From contig NZ_LYVQ01000003.1 of NCBI RefSeq assembly GCF_001984095.1, positions 1 through 57,866 on the forward strand: 57,866 nucleotides of DNA, in the 5' to 3' direction. Positions 19,150 to 27,774 of this stretch are shown here, piece by piece; position 1 is the stretch's first letter, and every line of letters starts with the position of its first letter. This DNA is from Pelomonas sp. KK5 (GTDB lineage: Bacteria > Pseudomonadota > Gammaproteobacteria > Burkholderiales > Burkholderiaceae_C). A model generated the notes under the pieces. It was not told the origin of the DNA and searched no databases. It worked only from the letters and a program-made list of their open reading frames with translations. The translations under genes and the position numbers were made by a program.

Positions 19150-19946
19150 CCGAGCAGCAGGAGTTCATCCTCGCCCAACTGGGCTTCCGCTTCGGCATCA
19201 ATGGTCCCCACGCTGCGCGGACCATGATGCTGGACGACCTGCGCCTTCTCCTGGCGCACACTGCTGAGACCGCTCGCAGAACGGATTACGCGGAAGCCAT
19301 CATCGCCGGCAACGTGTTGGGCAAGGCCACAAAGAAGGCCCGCGAACTTGCGCTGCGGCATCTGGGCACTCTCTACGGCCTGGACGACGCGAACCCCGTC
19401 TTCCGTGCCCTGCGGCGCCTCTGGCACAACAACGCGGCTGCGCAACCCATGCTTGCCCTGTTGGCTGCGTTGGCCCGGGACCCGCTGCTTCGAGCGTCAG
19501 AGAAATTCATGCTCGGGCTCCCAGTCGGCGGCCTCGTGGCGCGAGAAGACGTTGAAGCCTTCCTCGAGCGAACGTTCCCCGACCGATTCAGTCCCTCATC
19601 CCTCAAGTCCTTTGCCCAGAACGTCGCTGGCACCTGGACCGCGGCCGGCGTTCTTGCCGGCCACCGCCGCAAACTGCGCACCACGCCGGCGGGTACTGCC
19701 GAGGCGACCGCGATGGCACTCCTTCTGGGCCATCTGCAAGGTCGGTCGGGGCAGCGGCTGTTCAACTCGGAGTGGATATCTGTTCTCTGTAGCTCACCTG
19801 ATGAGCTAATTGCACTGACAAACTCCGCGTCTCATAGGGGGTTGCTCGTGTTCATGAACGCGGGCGGCGTCAAGGAGGTTCGCTTTCCCGGCTACCTCAC
19901 GCCAGAAGAAGAACGCATCCGTCAGGAGGTCTCGCATGTCATCTAA
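19146..19946 (+). CDS. brxA: BREX protein BrxA (DUF1819-like)
   Basis: A 266-residue helical protein. Segments match the BrxA pattern: a conserved N-terminal LGKATKKARELALRHLGTLY, a middle block with LLRASEKFML and FLERTFPDRFSPSSLKSFAQ, and a C-terminal SEWISVLCSSPDELIAL ... ASHRGLLVFMNAGGVKEVRFP. BrxA proteins are DNA-binding components of type 1 BREX. This copy is somewhat longer than the roughly 200-residue examples I recall. The identity rests partly on its position directly before brxB and brxC. It starts with GTG overlapping the upstream stop and itself overlaps brxB by 11 bases. Confidence 0.75.
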   Translation: MTEQQEFILAQLGFRFGINGPHAARTMMLDDLRLLLAHTAETARRTDYAEAIIAGNVLGKATKKARELALRHLGTLYGLDDANPVFRALRRLWHNNAAAQPMLALLAALARDPLLRASEKFMLGLPVGGLVAREDVEAFLERTFPDRFSPSSLKSFAQNVAGTWTAAGVLAGHRRKLRTTPAGTAEATAMALLLGHLQGRSGQRLFNSEWISVLCSSPDELIALTNSASHRGLLVFMNAGGVKEVRFPGYLTPEEERIRQEVSHVI

Positions 19947-20499
19947 GGTCGCCAAACTGGTGACGGCCTATCGCCAGCATCTCACCGTGCCGTGGCAAGC
20001 TGGGCTCGCCGCAGTTCAGCGGGTCATCTTTGCCGTCTACGACATGGCCGACGAACTTCGGCTGCGAGCCACCGTTGACGAGTTCGCGCTGGCAACGCAG
20101 CAGGCCGAGAAGCGCTGGCTGCTGCTCGACGTGACCAACGCCTTTCCCGAGTGGATGGCCGCTCAGGAGTACCGGGAGGCCTACTTCGAGGCCCCAGAAG
20201 ACCTCGCCGGGTACCAAACGGGCGAGCTCACCGAGTTCATTGCCGACCTCAACGCCAAGCTCAAGGCGCGCATCGCAGCGGAAGCCGGTGCCGACACTGT
20301 GGTCGCCCTGCTGGGCGTCGGCACGCTGTTTGGCCTGGCCCGGGTGTCGTCGGTGGTCGAAAGCATCAAGGATTCCGTCGAAGGGCGCTTGCTGGTGTTC
20401 TTCCCCGGAGAGCACCGGCCTGAAGACCACTCCTACCGGCTGCTGGATGCCCGGGATGGCTGGAACTACATGGCCGTACCGCTGCTGGCCAAAGACTGA
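19936..20499 (+). CDS. brxB: BREX protein BrxB (DUF1788)
   Basis: A 187-residue protein of the DUF1788 family. The family C-terminus GRLLVFFPGEH...YRLLDARDGWNYMAVPL is clear, and the N-terminal half has RWLLLDVTNAFPEWMA. AGGAGG lies just upstream of the ATG, within the end of brxA. BrxB is required for BREX defence in studied systems, but its biochemical activity is not established. It is followed by brxC after 38 bases. Confidence 0.88.
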   Translation: MSSKVAKLVTAYRQHLTVPWQAGLAAVQRVIFAVYDMADELRLRATVDEFALATQQAEKRWLLLDVTNAFPEWMAAQEYREAYFEAPEDLAGYQTGELTEFIADLNAKLKARIAAEAGADTVVALLGVGTLFGLARVSSVVESIKDSVEGRLLVFFPGEHRPEDHSYRLLDARDGWNYMAVPLLAKD

Positions 20500-20537
20500 C
20501 TCGAGCAACACACGCAAGCATCAGAACAAGGACAACC

Positions 20538-23500
20538 ATGCTGAACAGGGATATCTACAACAAGGCCCCCAAGGAAAACCGCCTCGTCAACAACGGCGTT
20601 GCCGAGGTCTCCGAGGACCATTCCGCAGCCGCTCAAGGCATCCTGCGCTATGAGCTCGAGACCTTCGTCTGCGACGGTCAGTACGAGAAGGGTCTCGAGA
20701 CCATCCTCGACAAGTTCCTTGTGAACCTGGACGCTGGCACAGAGCAGCCGGGCGTCTGGATTTCCGGTTTCTATGGGAGCGGCAAGTCGCACCTGGCCAA
20801 GATGCTTCGCACACTGTGGACCGACTACCAGTTCGCTGACGGCGCCACCGCCCGCAGCTTGGCCAAGCTGCCCACCAGCGTGTTCGAGCACTTGAAGGAA
20901 CTCAGCACCCAGGGCAAGCGGCACGGCACGCTGCACGCAGCGGCCGGGAAGCTCGGTGCAGGTGCCGGTGACAAGGTCCGCCTGGCACTGCTCGGAATCG
21001 TGTTCAAGTCCAAGGGCCTGCCCGAGCAGTACAACCAGGCGCAGCTCGTGCTGTGGATGACCCGCGAACACCTCCTGCCCATGGTCGAAGCTGAGCTGAA
21101 GGCCACTGGACGCTCGCTGGCCCAAGAGCTGCCTCACATGTACGTGTCCGGCCATCTCGCCAAAGCGCTGTTGAAGGCCCGCCCTGACCTCGCCCACACC
21201 GAGGCCGACGCCCGCAAGCTGCTCAAAGAACAGTTCCCGCAGGTCACCGACGTCACCAGCGAGCAGATGACCACCGCCATCGAGGCGGCGCTTGCCGTGG
21301 ACGGCAAATTCCCTCTGACGCTGGTCGTCCTGGACGAAGTGCAGCAGTACATCGGTGCCGATGCGGAGAAGGCCTTCCAAGTGCAGGAGGTCACTGAGAC
21401 CTTGTCCAAGCACTTCAACGGCAAGCTGCTGTTCGTGGGCACCGGCCAGTCCGCCTTGTCGGGCATGCCCAACCTGCAGCGCCTGATGGGTCGCTTCCCT
21501 GTGCAGGTGATGCTCGGCGACTGGGACGTCGAGAACGTCACCCGCCAAATCATCCTGGCCAAGAAGCCGTCGGCCCAGCCCGATGTCGAGCATGTCTGGC
21601 GCGCCAACCTCGGCGAAATCTCCCGGCACCTGCGCGGCACCAAGCTCGAGCACGTCACCGACGATGAGGACGTGATGACGTCCGACTACCCACTGCTGCC
21701 GGTTCGCCGGCGCTTCTGGGAACGTGTGCTTCGGACCATCGACACCACCGGCACCGTGTCGCAGCTGCGCAGCCAGTTGCGTGTAGTGCATGAGGCGGTG
21801 ATGGCCACGGCCGATGCGCCTCTGGGCCACGTCGTCTCCGGCGACTTTCTGTACGACCAGATTGCCGCGAACCTGGTCTCCACGGCTCTGTTGCCCAAGG
21901 AGGTCTTCGAGAACGTCCAGAAGTTCGCCGCCGGCGCCCCTCATGCCCAGCTCAAGGGCAAGCTTCTCAAGCTCATCTATCTCATCAACAAGCTGCCCCA
22001 CGAGGCCGCGGTGGACATCGGTCTGAAGGCGACCGAGGAAGCTTTGGCTGACTTGCTTGTGACCGACCTGTCCGCCGGGTCGTCTGAACTCCGCAAGCAA
22101 CTGCCCGCGCTGCTTGACGAACTGCAGAACAAAGACCGCTTGGTCATGGCGCTCGCAGGCGGCAGCGGGACGGAGTTCCGTCTGCAGACTCGCGAGTCCA
22201 GCGCCTGGTACGACGAGTTCCGTGCGCAGGAGGCCGAGCTCACAGCGGCCCCTCAACGCATCGAGCAGAAGCGAGCCGACTTGCTCAAGGGGCGCTTCAG
22301 CGACGTGCTGAAGAAGGTCCGGGTCGTTCAGGGCAAGGACAACGTCGAGCGTCGCCTGGTGCCATCCTACGATGACATCCTCCCCAAGGACAACGACAAG
22401 AGCCTATACCTGTGGATTCAGGACGGTGGGCCGACGGAAGAGAAGTCCCTCATTGCCGATGCCAAGGCCAAGGCCGCCGACAACCCAACGCTTTTCGCGT
22501 TTATCCCTGCGCAGCACAAGACCAAGCTGACCGAAGCCATAGTGGCGTTGGAAGCGGCGCGTACCACGCTGCAAAAGAAGGGAAGCCCCTCCACCGAGGA
22601 AGGCCGCGACGCGCAGCGCTCGATGGAAAGCCGCCAGCGCACCGCCGAGAAGGAACTGGCCGAGTTGCTGGACCAGCTTTTCGCCGGCGTGCGGGTGTTC
22701 CAGGCCGGTGGCCAGGAGGCGCAGGACGGCAACGACCTAGCAGACCGCATCAACCGAGCGGCCAAGTCCTCCGCCGTCCGCCTCTACAGCCAGTTCGACG
22801 CCGCCGACCACGACCTGTGGAGCAAGGTGCTCGATGAAGCTCGGAAGGGTAACTTGGAGGCGCTGAAAGCCGTGGGCCACACTCAGGAGGCCGACAAGCA
22901 CCCGGTCTGCCAGAAGCTGCTGGCCTACATCGGCCCGGGCAAGAAGGGTGCCGAGATTCGCGACAACTTCGAGGCGCCACCTTTTGGCTGGCCGCGCGAC
23001 GCCATCGACGGCGCGCTGTACGCCCTGCTGGCCGCGGGCCACATCAAGGCGACCGATGCGGCGTCAAAGGCCGTGGACGCTAAGAGCCTGGACCGCGCCA
23101 AGCTGACGCAGACCAGCTTCCAGCGTGAGAGCATCAACATCACGGCACCTCAGTTCCTGAAGATTCGCTCCCTTTTCAACACGGTGGGCGTGCCGTGCCA
23201 GCCCAAGGACGAGCTGAACAAGCTTCCAGCCCTGCTCGCCAAGCTGCGTGAGCAGGCCTCCAAGGCAGGTGGCGCCTCACCTGCGCCCGAGTTGCCTAAG
23301 CTGGCCGTCATCGAAGCCATCGAGGCGCAGACCGGCAATGCCCAGTTGCTCGAACTGTTCAACCGCAACGACGAAGTCGCAGGGCTGTCGAAGTCCTGGA
23401 GCAAGACTGCCAACGACATCGCCAAGCGCCTGCCCACCTGGCATCAGTTGAAAGAGCTGCTGCGCCACGCCAAGACGCTAGGGCCTTACTCCGCACTCAA

Positions 23501-23999
23501 GGCCGAGGTGGCGGCTGTCGAGGCCCAGCGCAGCCTGCTGGCCGACCCTGACCCCGTGCGGCCACTGTTGGACAAGACCGTCGAATTACTGCGCCAGGCC
23601 CTGAAGACCAAGTTGGACGCTTTCCAGTTGGCGTACGAGCAGCAGCGCGACCAGCTCCAAGCCGACGGCGAGTGGAAGAAGCTCAACGACCAACAGCGGG
23701 CAGACCTCAGCGACAAGCATCACCTTGCCGCGCCGACTTCGCTGCCACTCGGCACGCCCGAGCAACTGCAAGACGCGCTGGACGACTGCGACCTGGACCA
23801 CTGGGTCTCCAGGACCCAGGCCTTGTCCAGCCGCTTCGAAGCCGCGCGCCGTGCAGCGGTTCAACTGCTCAAGCCCAACGTGGCGCACGTGGCGCTGCCC
23901 AAGCGCACCTTGAACGACACAGCTGAGCTCGAAGCATGGCTGGCGGAAGTCGAGGCCTTGCTGCGCACCAAGCTCAAACAGGGCCCGGTGGCGCTATGA
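20538..23999 (+). CDS. brxC: BREX ATPase BrxC (PglY-like)
   Basis: A 1153-residue AAA+ protein. The N-terminus MLNRDIYNKAPKENRLVNNGVA is typical of BrxC. Walker A is GFYGSGKSH (residues about 77-85), followed by LAKMLRTLWTDY; Walker B is TLVVLDEVQQYIG (about residue 258-270). The C-terminal half is long, helical and charged. BrxC is essential for both host methylation and phage exclusion in type 1 BREX. The ATG has AAGGA upstream. Its TGA overlaps the ATG of the next small gene. Confidence 0.92.
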   Translation: MLNRDIYNKAPKENRLVNNGVAEVSEDHSAAAQGILRYELETFVCDGQYEKGLETILDKFLVNLDAGTEQPGVWISGFYGSGKSHLAKMLRTLWTDYQFADGATARSLAKLPTSVFEHLKELSTQGKRHGTLHAAAGKLGAGAGDKVRLALLGIVFKSKGLPEQYNQAQLVLWMTREHLLPMVEAELKATGRSLAQELPHMYVSGHLAKALLKARPDLAHTEADARKLLKEQFPQVTDVTSEQMTTAIEAALAVDGKFPLTLVVLDEVQQYIGADAEKAFQVQEVTETLSKHFNGKLLFVGTGQSALSGMPNLQRLMGRFPVQVMLGDWDVENVTRQIILAKKPSAQPDVEHVWRANLGEISRHLRGTKLEHVTDDEDVMTSDYPLLPVRRRFWERVLRTIDTTGTVSQLRSQLRVVHEAVMATADAPLGHVVSGDFLYDQIAANLVSTALLPKEVFENVQKFAAGAPHAQLKGKLLKLIYLINKLPHEAAVDIGLKATEEALADLLVTDLSAGSSELRKQLPALLDELQNKDRLVMALAGGSGTEFRLQTRESSAWYDEFRAQEAELTAAPQRIEQKRADLLKGRFSDVLKKVRVVQGKDNVERRLVPSYDDILPKDNDKSLYLWIQDGGPTEEKSLIADAKAKAADNPTLFAFIPAQHKTKLTEAIVALEAARTTLQKKGSPSTEEGRDAQRSMESRQRTAEKELAELLDQLFAGVRVFQAGGQEAQDGNDLADRINRAAKSSAVRLYSQFDAADHDLWSKVLDEARKGNLEALKAVGHTQEADKHPVCQKLLAYIGPGKKGAEIRDNFEAPPFGWPRDAIDGALYALLAAGHIKATDAASKAVDAKSLDRAKLTQTSFQRESINITAPQFLKIRSLFNTVGVPCQPKDELNKLPALLAKLREQASKAGGASPAPELPKLAVIEAIEAQTGNAQLLELFNRNDEVAGLSKSWSKTANDIAKRLPTWHQLKELLRHAKTLGPYSALKAEVAAVEAQRSLLADPDPVRPLLDKTVELLRQALKTKLDAFQLAYEQQRDQLQADGEWKKLNDQQRADLSDKHHLAAPTSLPLGTPEQLQDALDDCDLDHWVSRTQALSSRFEAARRAAVQLLKPNVAHVALPKRTLNDTAELEAWLAEVEALLRTKLKQGPVAL

Positions 24000-24379
24000 C
24001 TCAAGAGCGAGCGTTCGACCCGATAGGTGAGACAGCGTCCAACCTGGGCCTGGACCACACGGTGGTCCGAAGCGTCATCGACGAGTTCATGCTGCAGTTG
24101 CATCGCGACCTCGTGGAGTACCAAGGAATGAACGGCGACTACCTTGGCGAGAGCCTTCCACATCACCTGCCTAACCAAGCCTTCTTCCACCTTCTCGGGT
24201 TCTTGGACCGCTTCTCAGAGCGATACCAGTGGGAGCCCGGCACCGCACATGAGTACCTGGCCCGGCTCGGCTCGCGCGCCGCTTGGCTGCCGTTCTCGCA
24301 CCAGCTGCAAGGTTGGGTGGAGTCTTCGCACTACGGTCGGCGACCGCGTTCCGCTGAGCCTGGAGAGAACCCTGCATGA
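23996..24379 (+). CDS. Unknown 127-aa protein between brxC and pglX
   Basis: A small acidic, helical protein (SNLGLDHTVVRSVIDEFMLQLHRD, then NQAFFHLLGFLDRFSERYQWEPG). It has no membrane segment or recognised motif. Both ends overlap its neighbours as ATGA: start within the brxC stop and stop within the pglX start. Translation is therefore coupled to both core BREX genes, which argues for a role in the system, perhaps a PglX partner or inhibitor. It is not among the standard type 1 BREX genes. Confidence 0.75.
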   Translation: MTQERAFDPIGETASNLGLDHTVVRSVIDEFMLQLHRDLVEYQGMNGDYLGESLPHHLPNQAFFHLLGFLDRFSERYQWEPGTAHEYLARLGSRAAWLPFSHQLQGWVESSHYGRRPRSAEPGENPA

Positions 24380-27300
24380 CGCTGACGAACGTTCCCCTGT
24401 CTAAGCCCCTGCGCAGCCAGCTCGAAGCCACCGTCAAGTCCGCCCGCGACGTGGCCGAGAGGGGTGCCCACGCCGCCCTGAGCCAACTGGCCGTGGGCGA
24501 AGCCAGCGCCCCCAGCTACCTGACTGACGACCTCAAGGCCCTGCGTCGCCGCCTGCGCGCCCACGGCCGTGCCCTGGGCGACAAGAAGGCCGGCGACGAC
24601 ACCCAGGCCCTGCAGCACTTGGTCTGGGAGGTGGCTTACGAGCACTGGCACCGCATGCTGTTCGCCCGCTTCCTGGCCGAGAACGGCCTGCTGCTGTGGG
24701 AGCCCGGCGCGGCGGTGTCGCTGGATGATTGCGAAGCCTTGGTGCAGGAAGCCGACCCGGCGATGAACCTGGGCGCCAAGACGCAATGGGAGCTGGCTGG
24801 CAAGCTGGCCGCCCGCATGCTGCCGCAGGTGTTCAAGCCGCAGAGCCCAGTGTTCGAGCTGGCCTTCGCGCCAGAGCACCAGCGTGAGCTGGAGCGCCTG
24901 CTTAGCGGCCTGCCGGCCGAGGTGTTCAAGGCCAGCGACAGCCTGGGCTGGGTCTACCAGTTCTGGCAGGCTAAGCGCAAGGACGAGGTCAACGCCTCGG
25001 AGGTGAAGATTGGCGCCGACGAGCTGCCCGCCGTCACCCAGCTGTTCACCGAGCCCTACATGGTGGACTTCCTGCTCCACAACTCGCTGGGCGCCTGGTG
25101 GGTGACGCGCCACCCCGGCCAGACCTGCCCCGTGCCGCTGACCTACCTGCGCACGTTGGAAAACGGCACGCCCGCCGCCGGAAAGTTCGAAGGCTGGCCC
25201 AGCAAGCTCGAAGAGTTCAAGCTGCTGGACCCCTGCTGCGGCTCGGGCCACTTCCTGGTGGCGGCCTTCCTGCTGCTGGTGCCCATGCGCATGGAGGCTG
25301 AGGGCCTGAGCGCGATGGATGCGGTGGACGCCGTCCTGGCCGACAACCTGCACGGCCTGGAGCTGGACGCCCGCTGCGTGGAAATCGCGGTCTTCGCGCT
25401 GGCCCTGGCGGCCTGGCGCTTCCCGGACGAGAACGGCGACCCGCTGGGCGTGCGCGCCGACATGCCCGCGCCGCAGGTGGCCTGCTGCGGCCTGAAGGTG
25501 GCAGCCAAGCCCGAGGACTGGATGGCCCTGGTGCCGGACGACGCCGCCAACGCCGCCTACCTGCGCCAGGAACTGCGCCTGCTGCACGCCAGCTTCGCCC
25601 AGGCACCGCTGCTGGGCAGCCTGCTGGACCCGGCGCGCAGTCTGAAGAACGACCTGGCCACGTCCAGCTTCGAAACCCTGCGCGACCTGCTGGGGCGTGC
25701 ACTGGCCACCGAGCGCCCGGCCACGCTGTGGGGTCAGGCCAGCGAGTTGCAGGACGACAGTTGGGATTTGGCGCTCACCGCCAAGGGTCTGCTGGATGCG
25801 GCCAGGTTGCTGGATGGCCGCTACCACCTAGTAGTGACCAATGTCCCCTATCTTGCGCGCGGGAAGCAGGACGATGTACTTCGCAGCTATTGCGACAACC
25901 ACTATCCCAACGCCCGAAATGACTTGGCCAACGTATTCCTAGAGCGTTGCTTGGAGTTCGCCTTCTCTCCTGAAAATGGTTGCGCCAGAGGGGTTGTTCA
26001 AGTCGTTATGCCGCAGAACTGGCTCTTCCTCGCGAGCTATAGGCTGCAGCGCGAATCATTGCTTCGGCGAGTCGGATGGAATCTTCTAGCGAGACTTGGC
26101 CCAGGCGCATTCGAAACCATCAGTGGCGAGGTGGTTCAGGCTGTCCTCATTACACAAACAGTGAGTGCCGAAGTAGAGGGCAATCAGCTGCGGGGTATAG
26201 ATGCCACTGCGGCAAGGCAGGCGTTTGCAAAAGCAAATGTTTTGAGAGAAGGGGCGGTGGTTGAAATGCCCCAGTCAGACCAGTTGAGCAATCCAGGGCT
26301 GGTTATCTCGCTTGAGCCCCTCAGCTCTGATAATCTTCTGGCGAAGTATGCGAAGAGTGTGGAAGGATTGTCGGCGGGCGATACAGAGCGATTCATCCGT
26401 AGCTATTGGGAATTGCACTCCTGGCAAGATGGAATCTGGGAAAAGCTCGCTGGCGCGGCCGAAGCAACAACTCCTTTCGGGGGACTAACGCGTGTATTCA
26501 AATGGGAGGGAGGGCAGGGTGAGATTTCTCGCTTCCCTCCTGCACGCATTCGTGGACATGGGGCATGGGGCAGGCGGGGTGTCCTGGTCGGCCAGATGGG
26601 AACTGTTCCTCGAAGTTTATATTTTGGCGACCGACACGAAAAGATTACCGCGGCGATAGTGCCATACGACCAAGCGGATTTGCCCGCCATCTGGGCGTAC
26701 TGTTCGCATGACTCGTACTTGGATAATTTGAGAAAGGTGAACCAGAAAGTCAGCGTTTCGACAGGCTCTCTCGTCAACGTGCCATTTGATATTGACTATT
26801 GGCGGCTAGAGGCGGCGGCTCTCGCTGAAACTAGAGCACTGTCGCCTTACTCAGATGACCCCACTCAATGGCTGTTTCATGGCCACCCGCAGCCCGCCAC
26901 TGACCCGATGCAGGTCGCTGTCGCCCGTCTGACCGGCTACCGCTGGCCGGCCGAGACCGACACAGCGATGGAACTGGCCGACGAGGCCCGCACCTGGATT
27001 GCCCGCTGCGGGAAGCTGGCCGAGCACACTGACGACGACGGCATCGTCTGCCTGCCCTCGGTGCGCGGCGAGGCGCCTGCTCATGACCGCCTGCTCAAGC
27101 TGCTGATTGCCGCCTGGGAGACCGTGCAGCCCGGCAGCTGGAAGCCCGCCGTGCTCGACAAGCTGCTGGCCGATGCCGACTGCACCGGCAAGGGCCTGGA
27201 CGTCTGGCTGCGTGACAAGTTCTTCGAGCAGCACGCCCAGCGCTTCCATCACCGCCCCTTCATCTGGCATGTGTGGGACGGCCTGAAGGACGGCTTTGCC

Positions 27301-27774
27301 GCGCTGGTGAACTACCACCAGCTCGACCACAAGAAGCTCGAGCGCCTCATCCACACCTACCTGGGCGACTGGATACGCCAACAGGAGGCTGGAGTGCGTG
27401 ATGGCATCGACAACGCCCCGCAGCGTCTGGCAGCAGCCCTTGACCTCAAACGCCGCCTGGAGCTCATCCTCGAAGGCGAGTCCGACGGCAAGACCGGCTA
27501 CGACACCTTCGTGCGCTGGAAGCCGATGGCCGAGCAACCCATCGGCTGGAACCCCGACCTCAACGACGGCGTGCGCCTGAACATCCGCCCGTTCATGACG
27601 GCCAAAGTGCTGCGTCACAACCAGAAGCCCAAGCTCAACATCACCTGGGACAAGGACCGCGGCAAGGATGTGGAAAGTGCGCCGTGGTTCAAGACCTTTG
27701 GTGGTGACCGCATCAACGACCACCACCTGACGGTGGCGGAGAAGCAAGCAGCGCGGGAGGCGCGCCGTGGCTGA
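24376..27774 (+). CDS. pglX: BREX adenine-specific DNA methyltransferase PglX
   Basis: A 1132-residue class I N6-adenine methyltransferase-like protein that marks host DNA and provides BREX specificity. SAM-binding motif I is DPCCGSGHF (from residue 285). The catalytic motif IV reads TNVPY (488-492), so the usual NPPY is NVPY. The region after motif IV (about 25840-26870) is clearly less G+C-rich than the rest (about 50% in a sampled 60-base line against about 70% upstream) and looks like an exchanged target-recognition domain. The C-terminal part returns to host-like composition and ends overlapping the next gene by 8 bases. Confidence 0.92.
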   Translation: MTLTNVPLSKPLRSQLEATVKSARDVAERGAHAALSQLAVGEASAPSYLTDDLKALRRRLRAHGRALGDKKAGDDTQALQHLVWEVAYEHWHRMLFARFLAENGLLLWEPGAAVSLDDCEALVQEADPAMNLGAKTQWELAGKLAARMLPQVFKPQSPVFELAFAPEHQRELERLLSGLPAEVFKASDSLGWVYQFWQAKRKDEVNASEVKIGADELPAVTQLFTEPYMVDFLLHNSLGAWWVTRHPGQTCPVPLTYLRTLENGTPAAGKFEGWPSKLEEFKLLDPCCGSGHFLVAAFLLLVPMRMEAEGLSAMDAVDAVLADNLHGLELDARCVEIAVFALALAAWRFPDENGDPLGVRADMPAPQVACCGLKVAAKPEDWMALVPDDAANAAYLRQELRLLHASFAQAPLLGSLLDPARSLKNDLATSSFETLRDLLGRALATERPATLWGQASELQDDSWDLALTAKGLLDAARLLDGRYHLVVTNVPYLARGKQDDVLRSYCDNHYPNARNDLANVFLERCLEFAFSPENGCARGVVQVVMPQNWLFLASYRLQRESLLRRVGWNLLARLGPGAFETISGEVVQAVLITQTVSAEVEGNQLRGIDATAARQAFAKANVLREGAVVEMPQSDQLSNPGLVISLEPLSSDNLLAKYAKSVEGLSAGDTERFIRSYWELHSWQDGIWEKLAGAAEATTPFGGLTRVFKWEGGQGEISRFPPARIRGHGAWGRRGVLVGQMGTVPRSLYFGDRHEKITAAIVPYDQADLPAIWAYCSHDSYLDNLRKVNQKVSVSTGSLVNVPFDIDYWRLEAAALAETRALSPYSDDPTQWLFHGHPQPATDPMQVAVARLTGYRWPAETDTAMELADEARTWIARCGKLAEHTDDDGIVCLPSVRGEAPAHDRLLKLLIAAWETVQPGSWKPAVLDKLLADADCTGKGLDVWLRDKFFEQHAQRFHHRPFIWHVWDGLKDGFAALVNYHQLDHKKLERLIHTYLGDWIRQQEAGVRDGIDNAPQRLAAALDLKRRLELILEGESDGKTGYDTFVRWKPMAEQPIGWNPDLNDGVRLNIRPFMTAKVLRHNQKPKLNITWDKDRGKDVESAPWFKTFGGDRINDHHLTVAEKQAAREARRG

